Assembly: GCA_024244705.1 (NCBI GenBank)
Contig: JAAEOK010000064.1
Span: 1 to 64,000 of the forward strand
DNA: 64,000 nt
DNA from: Alphaproteobacteria bacterium
GTDB taxonomy: Bacteria; Pseudomonadota; Alphaproteobacteria; JAAEOK01
Reading direction: 5' to 3'
Of the stretch, positions 10,092 to 19,005 are shown in pieces. The position numbers were made by a program, and so were the translations under genes. Position 1 is the stretch's first letter, and every line of letters starts with the position of its first letter. Under the pieces are notes generated by a model. The model saw only the letters and a list, made by a program, of their open reading frames with translations, was not told the DNA's origin and did not search any database.

Positions 10092-10221
10092 TTGCGACCG
10101 ACGTATACGACAATTTTCTCACGACATGGCCCCACGCGTGGAAACCTTGGCCGCGAAGACCCGCCGCATTGCCGAGACAACGCATTGATGCTCTCTCGTA
10201 GACTCAAAGCGAACGCGTAAA

Positions 10222-10274
10222 TGATCCCGATCGACATTCTCCGCCAACAGCTCCGCTCCGAGCTTCATTAGGGC
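10222..10274 (+). repeat. Right direct repeat (attR-like), displaced ccrM 3' end
   Basis: It encodes the same last 16 residues and stop as ccrM, but has no gene upstream in frame. It is followed by GGGCAAAAGCCCC, a small hairpin that may have been the original ccrM terminator. The gap 10275-10530 shows no other gene. Confidence 0.8.
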
Positions 10275-10530
10275 AAAAGCCCCGCTACGCATTGCCGTCG
10301 CGGCAAGGTTTCGGCGCAGCGGTGGCCCAGGCACGACCGCTGCGGTGTTTTCTGCTATCATGCGCGATGAGGCGGAACCTGCACGGCCTCCGGCACATTC
10401 GCCGGCCGACGCGGGATCCCGCCGCTCCGGCGGCAATCGGCGGCGTGGGCAAGACGCCGACGGCGGCTGTATGCCCGGTGAGCGCATTGGTGCTGGCCCG
10501 GCGCCGGACGAAGTTGGTTGGAGAAGCCCG

Positions 10531-10902
10531 ATGAACAGAAGACCGATTATCGTCGCCATCGCCGCGGTCATGTTCGCCGCCGCGGCGACGACGGCGATGG
10601 CGCAAAGAATTACCATTTCGCCGCCGATCGATGCGCTGCCGAGCGACGATCTCAACCTGATCCTGTCGGCCGAAGATGCGCTCTACGCCGCCGCGGCGCC
10701 CGAGGTCGGGACGACCGAAGTGTGGGAGAATCCGGCCAATGGCGACCAGGGCACGGCCGTGCTCACGGAAATCTACGAGTGGCGCGGCCTGCCGTGCCGC
10801 AAGATCGAGCACCGCGTCCTGGTCGCCGGCCATTCGGACTATCGCGGTGTCGCCATCGACCGCTGTCGGATCGCAACCGGCGAGTGGAAGATCCGCTATT
10901 AG
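10531..10902 (+). CDS. Small secreted protein with 17-kDa-surface-antigen-like C-terminus
   Basis: The 123-residue protein has a signal peptide (MNRRPIIVAIAAVMFAAAATTAMAQ, cleavage after AMA). Its C-terminal half (WRGLPCRKIEHRVLVAGHSDYRGVAIDRCRIATGEWKIRY) resembles the C-terminal domain of the 17-kDa/RT0821 surface antigen family, with a conserved Cys pair and final Trp. The usual glycine-zipper part is absent, so it is a short member at most. The function is unknown, probably in the cell envelope. An open frame reaches upstream to 10345, but the signal peptide fixes the start at 10531. Confidence 0.7.
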   Translation: MNRRPIIVAIAAVMFAAAATTAMAQRITISPPIDALPSDDLNLILSAEDALYAAAAPEVGTTEVWENPANGDQGTAVLTEIYEWRGLPCRKIEHRVLVAGHSDYRGVAIDRCRIATGEWKIRY

Positions 10903-11009
10903 CCACGGCGGCGGCGCGCCGGAAGGCGGCGCGATCCCAATAACGATATTGCGGTGGGCCACCGAATCCGGTCAAGATAGGGTCTGACAAGCTGAACAGG
11001 GAGGGAGAC

Positions 11010-11897
11010 TTGACGAAAAAGAAGACAGCGGTTGCGGCCCGGAAGGATACGGCCGCCGGCGGCGGCGAGACAGCCACCGCCACCGCCCCACGCGCGGTCG
11101 AGACGACCAATTCCTCGGCGCGCAAGATCAAGAACAGCGTATACGAGGCAGAGCTGGCCAACCTCCATGTCGAGCTGATCAAGCTTCAGGAGTGGATCGT
11201 CCACGAGGGGCTGAAAGTCGTCGCCATCTTCGAGGGCCGCGACGCCGCCGGCAAGGGTGGGGTGATCAAGCGCATCACCGAGAGCTTGAACCCGCGGGTT
11301 TGCCGCGTCGTCGCGCTCGGCACCCCGACCGAACGCGAAAAGACGCAATGGTACTTTCAGCGTTACGTGCCACACCTGCCGGCGGCAGGCGAAATGGTGC
11401 TGTTCGACCGCTCCTGGTACAACCGGGCCGGGGTCGAACGGGTCATGGGTTTCTGCACCGACGACGATTACCAGGAGTTCCTGCGCACCTGCCCCGAATT
11501 CGAGCGCATGCTGGTGCGGTCGGGCATCATCCTGATCAAATACTGGTTCTCGGTCAGCGACCAGGAACAGGAGCGCCGTTTCCAGGCCCGTCTCGAAAAC
11601 CCGGTCAAGCGATGGAAGCTGTCACCGATGGATTTGGAATCGCGCAAGCGCTGGCTCGAATATTCGAAGGCCAAGGACAACATGTTCGCCCATACGGATA
11701 TCAAGCAGGCGCCGTGGTATGTGGTCGACGCCGACGTCAAGAAGCGGGCGCGGCTCAACTGCATCAGGCACCTGCTCGGCGTCATCCGCTATGAGGACCT
11801 GACGCCGGAGCCGATAAAGTTGCCGCCGCGGCAGGATGCCGGCGACTACGTCCGCCCGCCGATGAGCGATCAGACCTTCGTGCCGGACGCGTTTTAG
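11010..11897 (+). CDS. ppk2: Polyphosphate kinase 2
   Basis: The 295-residue protein is a one-domain class I PPK2, which moves phosphate between polyphosphate and nucleoside diphosphates. Walker A is FEGRDAAGKGG, the lid module includes NPRVCRVVALGTPTEREKTQWYFQRY, and Walker B is VLFDRSWYNRAGVE; WKLSPMDLESRKRW and APWYVVDADVKKRARLN are also typical. It starts with TTG at 11010, behind an excellent ribosome binding site (AGGGAGGGAG). The first ~30 residues are a low-complexity Lys/Ala/Thr tail. The CBS-domain gene follows after a gap of 138 bases. Confidence 0.93.
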   Translation: MTKKKTAVAARKDTAAGGGETATATAPRAVETTNSSARKIKNSVYEAELANLHVELIKLQEWIVHEGLKVVAIFEGRDAAGKGGVIKRITESLNPRVCRVVALGTPTEREKTQWYFQRYVPHLPAAGEMVLFDRSWYNRAGVERVMGFCTDDDYQEFLRTCPEFERMLVRSGIILIKYWFSVSDQEQERRFQARLENPVKRWKLSPMDLESRKRWLEYSKAKDNMFAHTDIKQAPWYVVDADVKKRARLNCIRHLLGVIRYEDLTPEPIKLPPRQDAGDYVRPPMSDQTFVPDAF

Positions 11898-12035
11898 CGC
11901 CGCCTCGTTTGGTCACGGGACAAGACCGGCCGTAATCGTTACGGTTGGCGGCGGCCACGGGTGTTGTGCACGGTCCCGTGCCGACCCCGTCGGATCCTCG
12001 CACGCGGCTGCGGCGCCATTGCGGAGGAACAGGTC

Positions 12036-12455
12036 ATGACCCGGAAGATCAGGGACGCGTTTCGCCGCCGGGACCTCGTCGCGCTGGCCCCGGAGGCGAC
12101 CGTGCGCGACGCCGCCATGGCGATGAAGCAGGGCAATTGCGGCAGCGTTCTGGTGATTGTTGAGGTCAAATTGGTCGGCATCGTGACCGAGCGCGACGTC
12201 ATCAATCGGGTCGTCGCGGCGGCCTTGGATCCGGCGGCCACCGCGCTCGCCGCCGTGATGACCGAGCATCCCGACACGATCGGCCCCGACGATCCGGTCC
12301 TGAAGGCGCTCGAGATGATGGAGGACGGCAGCTATCGCCACCTTCCGGTGGTCGAGCGCGGGCAAGTGCTCGGCGTCGTTTCGCGACGCGACTTCTACGG
12401 CGAGGAGAAGGCGCAACTCGATGCGGAGCGCCGCCTCTGGGAGGTCATGGGCTGA
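12036..12455 (+). CDS. CBS-domain pair protein
   Basis: The 139-residue protein consists almost wholly of two CBS motifs: one ends GSVLVIVEVKLVGIVTERDVINRV, the other ends YRHLPVVERGQVLGVVSRRDFYGEE. Such pairs bind adenine nucleotides (AMP, ATP or SAM) and act as small sensors. The ATG at 12036 follows a GGAGG-type site; an upstream in-frame extension is unlikely. The target is not evident. The gene is convergent with minE, and the neighbouring ppk2 (nucleotide metabolism) may be a hint. Confidence 0.85.
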   Translation: MTRKIRDAFRRRDLVALAPEATVRDAAMAMKQGNCGSVLVIVEVKLVGIVTERDVINRVVAAALDPAATALAAVMTEHPDTIGPDDPVLKALEMMEDGSYRHLPVVERGQVLGVVSRRDFYGEEKAQLDAERRLWEVMG

Positions 12456-12468
12456 CGCTCGGTTGGCC

Positions 12469-12741
12469 CTACACCATCGCCTCGACCGGCCCGGGCAGCT
12501 CGATTTCGATTTCGAGGGTCGCGATATCGGCGGCCCGGTCGATGCGCACGATGGCTTTCTCCGGTTCGATTTCGACATAGCGGCCGACCACGGTCAGGAT
12601 CTCGCGCTGCAGGCGGGGCAGGAAATCCTCGCCGTTGCGGCTGACCCGCTCGTGCGCCAATACGATCTGCAGGCGGTCCTTGGCTAACGCCGCGGTCGGC
12701 CGGGCGCGGCGGCCGGCCAGAAGAAATTCGAGGATGTTCAT
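12469..12741 (-). CDS. minE: Cell division topological factor MinE
   Basis: The 90-residue protein stimulates the MinD ATPase and drives pole-to-pole oscillation, which keeps the Z ring at midcell. The N-terminal membrane/MinD-binding part (MNILEFLLAGRR) and the helix AALAKDRLQIVLAHER with the following topological domain (FLPRLQREILTVVGRYVEI) fit the family. It is the last gene of minC-minD-minE; its ATG overlaps the minD stop (ATGA). Confidence 0.95.
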   Translation of the reverse strand: MNILEFLLAGRRARPTAALAKDRLQIVLAHERVSRNGEDFLPRLQREILTVVGRYVEIEPEKAIVRIDRAADIATLEIEIELPGPVEAMV

Positions 12742-13553
12742 GCCGTACCTCCGATCAAGCGCCGGAACAGGCCCCTTCGCTCCGGTTCGAGGAAGCGGTG
12801 CTCAATTTGCTCGCCGAGGAAGCGGGAGACCGCATCGCGATAGGCTTGGCCGGCCTTCGAATTTTCGTTGAGGATGATCGGCGTGCCGGTGTTCGACGAG
12901 GTCAGCACATCCTCGTTTTCCGGGATCACACCGAGCAAGGGAATCGCCAGGATTTCCTTTATGTCCTCGATCTTCAGCATCTCGCCGCTGGCAACGCGGG
13001 CGGCGTCGTAGCGGGTCAGGAGGAGGTTCTCTTCGACCGGCGTGCGGCCGTCCTCGGCCCGTTTCGAGCGGCTGGCGAGGATGCCGAGGATGCGGTCGGA
13101 ATCGCGTACGCTGGAGATTTCCGGGTTGGTGACGATGATGGCGTGGTCGGCAAAGTAGAGCGCGAGCAGCGCACCCTTCTCGATTCCGGCCGGACTGTCA
13201 CAGACGATATATTCGAAATCGTCGCTCAACGCCTCGAGTACCTCGCCGACGCCTTCCCGGGTCAATGCGTCCTTGTCGCGGGTCTGGGACGCCGGCAGCA
13301 AGGACAAATTGTCGACCCGCTTGTCGCGGATCAGAGCCTGGTGAAGCTTTGCCTCGCCCTGGATGACGTTGACGAAATCGAAAACAACGCGCCGTTCGCA
13401 ACCCATGATCAGGTCGAGGTTGCGCAGGCCGACATCGAAATCAATGACCACCGTCTTGGCCCCACTCTGGGCCAGACCGGTCGCAAGCGACGCGCTGGTC
13501 GTAGTCTTGCCGACGCCTCCCTTGCCTGATGTCACCACGATTACTTTCGCCAT
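12738..13553 (-). CDS. minD: Septum site-determining ATPase MinD
   Basis: The 271-residue ParA/MinD-type ATPase has the deviant Walker A motif SGKGGVGKTTTSA at its start and Walker B-like YIVCDSPAGIEKGAL. The C-terminal amphipathic membrane helix is the stretch PERRGLFRRLIGG. It recruits MinC to the membrane. The ATG at 13553 is used because the family starts MAKVIVVTSGKGG; an ATG 15 bases further upstream is possible. It lies between minC and minE. Confidence 0.96.
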   Translation of the reverse strand: MAKVIVVTSGKGGVGKTTTSASLATGLAQSGAKTVVIDFDVGLRNLDLIMGCERRVVFDFVNVIQGEAKLHQALIRDKRVDNLSLLPASQTRDKDALTREGVGEVLEALSDDFEYIVCDSPAGIEKGALLALYFADHAIIVTNPEISSVRDSDRILGILASRSKRAEDGRTPVEENLLLTRYDAARVASGEMLKIEDIKEILAIPLLGVIPENEDVLTSSNTGTPIILNENSKAGQAYRDAVSRFLGEQIEHRFLEPERRGLFRRLIGGTA

Positions 13554-13647
13554 GTGCCGAACCTCCATGTCATCCGCACCAACTGTTGCACGACACGGCG
13601 TGCGCCGCCGCCGTACACCTTAACAATCCCGTTCTGCCGCCGCGCCG

Positions 13648-14532
13648 TCATGGCGCCGGACCCAACGCGTCGAAGCGAAGTCCCTCGCCATCCAGCCGCA
13701 GCTGGATGCCCTTGCCGATGAGGCCGGGGTCGAGGTCCTCGCGCACCCGATAGAGCCCGGCGATCGCGACCAGCTCGGGATCGAATTCCTGAGCAAATAT
13801 GCGCGCGCCTTCGTAACCCCCGGCACCCGCGATCGCGCGGCCGCGCAGGGCGCCGTAAATATGGATATTGCCGTCGGCGAAGATCTCCGCGCCGGCATTG
13901 ACCGTCGCCGTGACGATCAAGTCGGCGCCCTTGTTGGCATAGATCTGGCGTCCCGCCCGTACCGGGGTCGTGATCAGGACGGCGGGCGCCGCGTGCGATA
14001 CGTCGGCCGCCGACGCGTCTGCCACCGTCGGCGCGTCCGCAGGCACCGCTTCGGCAGCCGTCGCGGGCTCGTCCATCGGCAACTCCGGCGGTTGCCTCTC
14101 GGCGACCGCTTCGGCGGTCGGGTCTTCGGCAGGCGGCGGATCGGACGTTACCGGCGCCGGCTCCGGCGAGCCGAGATCTCCGCCCCGCATCGAACCTTTG
14201 GGCATGATCGGCAATCCGGCCGCCGCCGCCGCCTCGCGCACCGATACGCGGCCACCGGTGACGCCGATCGGGAACAGGTCCAGTCCGCGCAGCCCGCCGA
14301 TCAGGCCGGGAAAATCCACGTCCTTGGCTTCGGCGGTGATCGAATCCAGGCCGATGATGATCGGCGCGTTGCGCAGGAATGCCGGTGCCTGTTTGAGCAG
14401 GCGGCCCAATTCCTCGATGATGATCGCGGGCTCGGCCTGATTGATCTGCAGGGTCACCAGATTGACCGTGGTGCCGCGGATCCGGAACGGGGCCTCGGAG
14501 TCCTGATTTCGGGCCAGTTCAACCGCGGCCAT
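13648..14532 (-). CDS. minC: Septum formation inhibitor MinC
   Basis: The 294-residue inhibitor of FtsZ has an N-terminal domain (about 1-110, with FRIRGTTVNLVTLQI), a long Pro/Ala/Glu-rich linker (about 115-190), and the C-terminal beta-helix that binds MinD (VRAGRQIYANKGADLIVTATVNAGAEIFADGNIHIYGALRGRAIAG). The linker is longer than in E. coli MinC. It is the first gene of minCDE. Confidence 0.95.
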   Translation of the reverse strand: MAAVELARNQDSEAPFRIRGTTVNLVTLQINQAEPAIIIEELGRLLKQAPAFLRNAPIIIGLDSITAEAKDVDFPGLIGGLRGLDLFPIGVTGGRVSVREAAAAAGLPIMPKGSMRGGDLGSPEPAPVTSDPPPAEDPTAEAVAERQPPELPMDEPATAAEAVPADAPTVADASAADVSHAAPAVLITTPVRAGRQIYANKGADLIVTATVNAGAEIFADGNIHIYGALRGRAIAGAGGYEGARIFAQEFDPELVAIAGLYRVREDLDPGLIGKGIQLRLDGEGLRFDALGPAP

Positions 14533-14934
14533 TATCGCCCTCGATCGGAGCGCGGATCGGACGACCCGGCGCGGTAGTTAAGGTAGTTCCCGAGCATAAT
14601 TGCTTATATCCTAGTGGCATATGAAAAATCGGTATCAAATTTGTGGCACCGGTCGGCACGATATGCACCGCCGACCCGCGATGGTTGCAGGTTTCGCCCG
14701 TGCCGGCGCGCCGTTTCCGTGCCCGGCGGTCGCGTCATATCGGATTTGCCCATGCGGGCTCCCTCCATGTGCCCCACAGACGTTGAATCACATTCGTCGG
14801 CGCAAGGGAATCCCCTATTTTGCGTTTTGGGCAAAAAATATTGTGGTCCGAGGCGGCTGAGACCCAAGATATTGTGCCCTAAATACCCGTCGCGATTCGA
14901 AAACTCGGTCCGCCGCCGGGCAATTTGGCGTCGC
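14533..14934. other. Intergenic region upstream of minC
   Basis: About 400 bases without a convincing gene. The part nearest minC (about 14590-14650) is clearly AT-rich and is the likely minCDE promoter region, but I cannot fix the -35 and -10 boxes. The remainder shows nothing recognisable. Confidence 0.4.
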
Positions 14935-16278
14935 CTAAGCTTCCGCCGCGGGCAGGACCAATGTCACCGATAGGCCGCCAAGGTCGGAACCGCCGAGCTC
15001 GATGGCGCCGCCATAGACGGAAACCAGATCGGATACGATGGCGAGCCCCAGGCCCGAGCCCGACTTGCTCTCGTCGAAGCGTTTGCCGCGGGTCAAAGCG
15101 ACGGCGCGGTCTTCTTCCTTGAGCCCGGGGCCGTCGTCATCGACCCGGATCACGACGTCGCCGTTGCGCCGGCGCACCGTGGTCAGGACCCGATGCCGGG
15201 CCCACTTGCAGGCATTGTCGAGCAGGTTGCCGACCATTTCCTCGAGGTCTTCCCGATCGCCGCGAAACGCCACCGCCCGCCCGTCGATGGCGATGTCGAT
15301 GCCGCGGTCCTCGTGGATGCGCGCCAGGGTGCGGCGTAAATCCTCGGCCACCGGTAGAACCTCGGCGCGGGCGCCCAGGGTCTTGCGGCGGGCGGCGATG
15401 CGCGCCCGCGCCAGGTAGTGATCGATCTGGCGGGTCATGATCGCGCTGTGGCGGGTGACGACATCGGCGAGCCCGCCTTGTGCCCGCTCCGCTTCGCCGT
15501 GCAGCACGGTCAATGGCGTCTTCAAGGCATGGGCGAGATTGCCGACATGGGTGCGGGCGCGATCGACGACCTTGTCGCTGTGGTCGATAAGGGCGTTGAT
15601 TTCTACCGCCAAGGGCTCGACTTCGGTCGGAAACTCGCCGCTCAGGCGGTCGGCCCGGCCGGAGCGGATATCGGCCAGCGATTTCGGAATCTGCTTCAGC
15701 GGACCGAGCCCGTAGCGGACCTGGACGAAGATCGCCGCGATCAGGACCAGACCGAGGGTCGCCAGCGACAGCACCAGAGTCAGGGTGAAAGGCCGGGTCT
15801 CGGCTTCGATCTCGGCGCGGTCGGCGGCGACGGTGAAGACGTAGGCGCCCTCGGATCCGGGCAGGGTGATCAGCCGCGAGGCGGCGAACAGGTCTTGATC
15901 CGCCGGGCCGGCCAATTCTTGGAATACTTCGCGGCCGGCGGCGATCGACGGCGGGAACGTCAGCACACTGTCCCACAGCGAACGCGAGCGCACCGGCGCC
16001 TCGCTGCCGCTGGCCGGGGTGATCTGCCAGTACCAGCCCGAAAGCGGTTGGCGGAACCGCGGTTCGGCCAGCAGACTGAGGGGATGGGGCTGGCCATCGG
16101 CGCCGATCTCGGTGACCGTGATCAGGCCGTCGAGCTGCGCGTTCAGCCGCGCCTCGAGGCCGCGCTCGACGTAAATGCGGAACAGCACGCTCAGCAGCAC
16201 GGCGGCGATCGCCAAGGCGACCAGGACCGAGGCCGCGGCACCGATCACCAGCCGCAGCGAAAGGGACCTAATCCTCAT
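14935..16278 (-). CDS. Sensor histidine kinase, PhoQ/FeuQ-like
   Basis: The 447-residue inner-membrane sensor has two membrane helices (about 10-33 and 165-188) with a periplasmic domain between, then a HAMP-like segment. Next is the H box with phosphoacceptor His in NLAHALKTPLTVL, the N box (NLLDNACKWA), the DDDGPG G1 box and SGSGLGLAIV. The H box form AHALKTPL is typical of PhoQ-like kinases. The gene overlaps the response regulator gene by 11 bases. With the PepSY gene upstream, the arrangement recalls the rhizobial FeuN-FeuP-FeuQ system; the signal is unknown. Confidence 0.9.
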   Translation of the reverse strand: MRIRSLSLRLVIGAAASVLVALAIAAVLLSVLFRIYVERGLEARLNAQLDGLITVTEIGADGQPHPLSLLAEPRFRQPLSGWYWQITPASGSEAPVRSRSLWDSVLTFPPSIAAGREVFQELAGPADQDLFAASRLITLPGSEGAYVFTVAADRAEIEAETRPFTLTLVLSLATLGLVLIAAIFVQVRYGLGPLKQIPKSLADIRSGRADRLSGEFPTEVEPLAVEINALIDHSDKVVDRARTHVGNLAHALKTPLTVLHGEAERAQGGLADVVTRHSAIMTRQIDHYLARARIAARRKTLGARAEVLPVAEDLRRTLARIHEDRGIDIAIDGRAVAFRGDREDLEEMVGNLLDNACKWARHRVLTTVRRRNGDVVIRVDDDGPGLKEEDRAVALTRGKRFDESKSGSGLGLAIVSDLVSVYGGAIELGGSDLGGLSVTLVLPAAEA

Positions 16279-16939
16279 GCGCGGGCGCGCTCATGCGATA
16301 GCCCAGGCCGCGTTCGGTGGTGATCACGTCGGCGCCCAGCTTCTTGCGCAGGCGGCCGATAAAGACCTCGATGGTGTTCGAATCGCGGTCGAAGTCCTGG
16401 TCGTAGATGTGCTCGGTCAGCTCGGTCCGCGAGACCACCTTGTTGAGGTGGTGGATGAGATAGCTCAGCACCTTGAACTCCTGGGCGGTCAGCTTGACCG
16501 GCTGGCCATCGAGAGTGACCCGACCGCTGCGCGTATCGACGGCAACCGGGCCGCAATTCAGTTCGGCTGCCGCGTGGCCGGCGGCGCGGCGGATCAGCGC
16601 GCGCACCCGCGCCAGCACCTCTTCCATCTGGAACGGCTTGGCGACGTAGTCGTCGGCGCCGGCATCGATGCCCTCGACCTTCTCGCGCCAGCGGTCTCGG
16701 GCGGTAAGGATGAGAACCGGCATCATGCGGCCGTCGCTGCGCCACTGCCGCAGCACCGAAAGCCCGTCCATCAGCGGCAGGCCGAGGTCCAGGACGACCG
16801 CGTCATAGGGTTCGGTGTCGCCGAGAAAATGACCTTCCTCGCCGTCCATCGCCACATCGACGGCATAGCCCGCCTCGGCCAGCGATTCACGCAGCACATC
16901 GGCCAGCTCGGGCTGATCCTCGACGACAAGAACACGCAT
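16268..16939 (-). CDS. OmpR/PhoP-family response regulator
   Basis: The 223-residue regulator has a receiver domain (about 1-115) with the acidic pocket VVEDQP, phosphoacceptor Asp in AVVLDLGLPLMDG and Lys in DYVAKPF. A winged-helix DNA-binding domain (about 125-223) follows, including LTAQEFKVLSYL and DRDSNTIEVFIGRLRKKLG. The ATG at 16939 shares a base with the TGA of the PepSY gene (TGATG), so the three genes form one tightly coupled operon with the kinase. Targets cannot be read from the sequence. Confidence 0.93.
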   Translation of the reverse strand: MRVLVVEDQPELADVLRESLAEAGYAVDVAMDGEEGHFLGDTEPYDAVVLDLGLPLMDGLSVLRQWRSDGRMMPVLILTARDRWREKVEGIDAGADDYVAKPFQMEEVLARVRALIRRAAGHAAAELNCGPVAVDTRSGRVTLDGQPVKLTAQEFKVLSYLIHHLNKVVSRTELTEHIYDQDFDRDSNTIEVFIGRLRKKLGADVITTERGLGYRMSAPAHED

Positions 16940-17247
16940 CAATGCTTCCCCTTGACGCCAAGGACACGACCCGAGGCCGCGTCGACGGTCATGTTGAGAA
17001 CATTGCCCTCGGGCGTCAGCCAACGCAGGACATAAACCAAGCTATCGCCCTTTCCCTTACGCATGTCGGCGTCGAGCAGGCGGCCCGGATAGCTCCGCCC
17101 GACCTGGCCGACGATGGCACCGAGCGGCAGCGCGCGGCCGGCCTGAACCGCGTTTCGCGCGTCGTCGTGATCGCTCGCCGCGGCGGCGGCGGCGGCGAGT
17201 GCCGTCAATACCGCCACCACCATCGCTATGCGTACCAGGAAGGTCAT
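16939..17247 (-). CDS. Periplasmic PepSY-domain protein
   Basis: The 102-residue protein has a signal peptide (MTFLVRIAMVVAVLTALAAAAAAAS) and one PepSY-like domain (IVGQVGRSYPGRLLDADMRKGKGDSLVYVLRWLTPEGNVLNMTVDAASGRVLGVKGKH). It is the first gene of the operon with the response regulator and kinase. In rhizobia, a small periplasmic protein encoded beside FeuPQ restrains the kinase; this one could do the same. An ATG 24 bases further upstream is possible. Confidence 0.8.
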   Translation of the reverse strand: MTFLVRIAMVVAVLTALAAAAAAASDHDDARNAVQAGRALPLGAIVGQVGRSYPGRLLDADMRKGKGDSLVYVLRWLTPEGNVLNMTVDAASGRVLGVKGKH

Positions 17248-17371
17248 GGCCCCCGATTTATCCCCGCGCACCTGAATACCGCATGAACATCGGGCTCAGG
17301 CTCGATTCAGCCAAGCCCGGTCATAGTCCACCCATCATGAACGATTTAGCGCGAAAAGAGGAGATCGAGCG

Positions 17372-17887
17372 ATGACCACTCTCAAGCTAATGGCAGCCGC
17401 CCTGGGTATCTCGTTGGCCGCGATCACGGCCGTGCCGCAGAATGCGGTGGCAGAACGGGTCGACCGCGACCAACGCATCTATCAGTCAAACCCCTATTAC
17501 GGGGGAACGCCGCGCACCCAGCAATATCGACAGGACCGCCGCAACCATCGCGCCACCGTCTACGCGGTGCCCTACGATCGGTTCCAGCGCTACGTCAACC
17601 GCTACGGGCGACACGACCTTGGCAGCCGGCGGTTTCGCAAATGGGCCGTCCGCAACGGCCGGCCGGTGCGCCATCCGGCCACCTACTACAACAACAATCA
17701 GCCGCGAGACTATCGGCAGAACCGGTGGCAGAACGGCAACCAAAACGGTTGGCAGTACGGTCAGCAGAATTGGTGGCAGAACGGTCAGCAGAACGGGTGG
17801 TGGAACAATCGCTACGACGGCCGACGCAAGCCGTGGCAGCCGCAATGGGTTTATGTCGACCTGCGGTCCGGGCGTTATTGGTTCTGA
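17372..17887 (+). CDS. Secreted Gln/Asn/Trp/Arg-rich repeat protein
   Basis: I do not recognise this 171-residue protein as a whole. It has a signal peptide (cleavage near AVAERV), a basic Arg/Tyr-rich middle (YDRFQRYVNRYGRHDLGSRRFRKW), then imperfect repeats of the type QNG(N/Q)QNGW over about residues 112-150. It ends in WVYVDLRSGRYWF. The middle part loosely recalls RcnB-type periplasmic proteins. A ribosome binding site (GAGGAG) precedes the ATG. It is divergent from the PepSY/two-component operon, so it is a plausible target of that system. Its last 13 bases overlap the end of convergent mutY. Confidence 0.7.
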   Translation: MTTLKLMAAALGISLAAITAVPQNAVAERVDRDQRIYQSNPYYGGTPRTQQYRQDRRNHRATVYAVPYDRFQRYVNRYGRHDLGSRRFRKWAVRNGRPVRHPATYYNNNQPRDYRQNRWQNGNQNGWQYGQQNWWQNGQQNGWWNNRYDGRRKPWQPQWVYVDLRSGRYWF

Positions 17888-18957
17888 TCCAGCGCGGCCG
17901 CGGCGTGGCCGACGACCTTTTTCATGACCGTCGGCAGCGCATACCCGGTCAGGGCGTCGAGGGCGACCCATTCTCCCTCGGCGCCCCTTTGTTTTGACCG
18001 CCCGTCGCACTGGCCGGCGGCAACTTCGAGTTCGAGATGGAAATGGGTAAAGGTATGGCGCACGATCCCGGGCAAGGCCTGCCAGTCCGCCGTGACCGGC
18101 GCCTCGGCGGTCGCTTCGCCGATAGTCCACGGGGCACTGCGCCATGCCGTCGACGGGACCTCCATCATGCCGCCGAGCAATCCCCGCTCGGGTCGGCGGC
18201 GCAGCAGGATGGACCCGTCGCGCCGCCAGGCCCAGAACGCGATCCCGCGGCGCAGCGGCCTTGCTCCCGAAGCCGCCCGCCGCGGCAACTCGCCGGTTCG
18301 GCCGTCGGCGAGCGCACGGCAGGCACCGCGCCATGGGCATACGCCGCAATCCGGATTACGCGGCGTGCATATCGTCGCGCCGAGATCCATGACCGCCTGG
18401 GCGTAATCGCCAGGACGCCGTTGCGGGGTCAACCGGGCGGCGCGGCGGCGCAGCTCCGGCTTGGCGCCGGGCAAAGCCTGCTCAACCGCGTAGAGGCGTG
18501 CCATCACCCGTTCGACATTGCCGTCGACCGGCGTGGCCGGCCGGTTGAAGGCGATCGCCGCAATGGCCGCCGCGGTGTAGGGACCGATTCCCGGCAGCGC
18601 GCGCAATTCCGCTTCGCTAGCGGGGAACCGGCCGCCATGCTCGGCCGCGACGACGCGGGCGCAGGCATGCATGTTCCGCGCCCGGGCGTAGTAACCGAGC
18701 CCCTGCCAGGCATGAAGGACGTCGTCGAGGGTGGCCGCCGCCAGATCCTGCACACGCGGCCATCGGTCGAGAAATGCGCGGTAGTAGGGCGCGACGGTAG
18801 CCACCGTCGTCTGCTGCAGCATGATCTCGCTGAGCCACACGCGATAGGGGTCCGACGACGATCCCGGCGCCGCGCGCCACGGCAGGTCGCGCCGCGCGCG
18901 GTCGTACCAAGCGAGCAGAGATACGGCGAGGCCGGTGGATTGCGGAGGCTGTTTCAC
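17875..18957 (-). CDS. mutY: A/G-specific adenine glycosylase MutY
   Basis: The 360-residue base-excision enzyme removes adenine paired with 8-oxoguanine. The catalytic Glu is in LSEIMLQQTTVATV, the helix-hairpin-helix is LPGIGPYTAAAIAAIAFN, and the catalytic Asp is in PVDGNVERV. The iron-sulfur cluster is ligated by C-x6-C-x2-C-x5-C (CTPRNPDCGVCPWRGAC). The C-terminal NUDIX-like domain that reads 8-oxoG is present (about 235-350). It starts with GTG at 18957 and is divergent from dciA. Confidence 0.94.
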   Translation of the reverse strand: MKQPPQSTGLAVSLLAWYDRARRDLPWRAAPGSSSDPYRVWLSEIMLQQTTVATVAPYYRAFLDRWPRVQDLAAATLDDVLHAWQGLGYYARARNMHACARVVAAEHGGRFPASEAELRALPGIGPYTAAAIAAIAFNRPATPVDGNVERVMARLYAVEQALPGAKPELRRRAARLTPQRRPGDYAQAVMDLGATICTPRNPDCGVCPWRGACRALADGRTGELPRRAASGARPLRRGIAFWAWRRDGSILLRRRPERGLLGGMMEVPSTAWRSAPWTIGEATAEAPVTADWQALPGIVRHTFTHFHLELEVAAGQCDGRSKQRGAEGEWVALDALTGYALPTVMKKVVGHAAAALDQNQ

Positions 18958-19005
18958 GGCGCCGCCATGCTAATATGTTCGCGCAATGAGAGGTACGCCG
19001 ATTTG

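Noticed and set aside
5095-10221. Integrase or transposase gene inside the ccrM-flanked island
   Set aside because: All reading frames were considered; none shows tyrosine or serine recombinase or transposase motifs.
14604-14867. 87-codon minus-strand open frame upstream of minC
   Set aside because: No ribosome binding site, no protein-like composition, and it covers the likely minCDE promoter.
17700-17810. Short regular repeats that might be a CRISPR array
   Set aside because: The repeats are imperfect, have no spacers and follow the codon frame of the Gln/Asn/Trp-rich protein.
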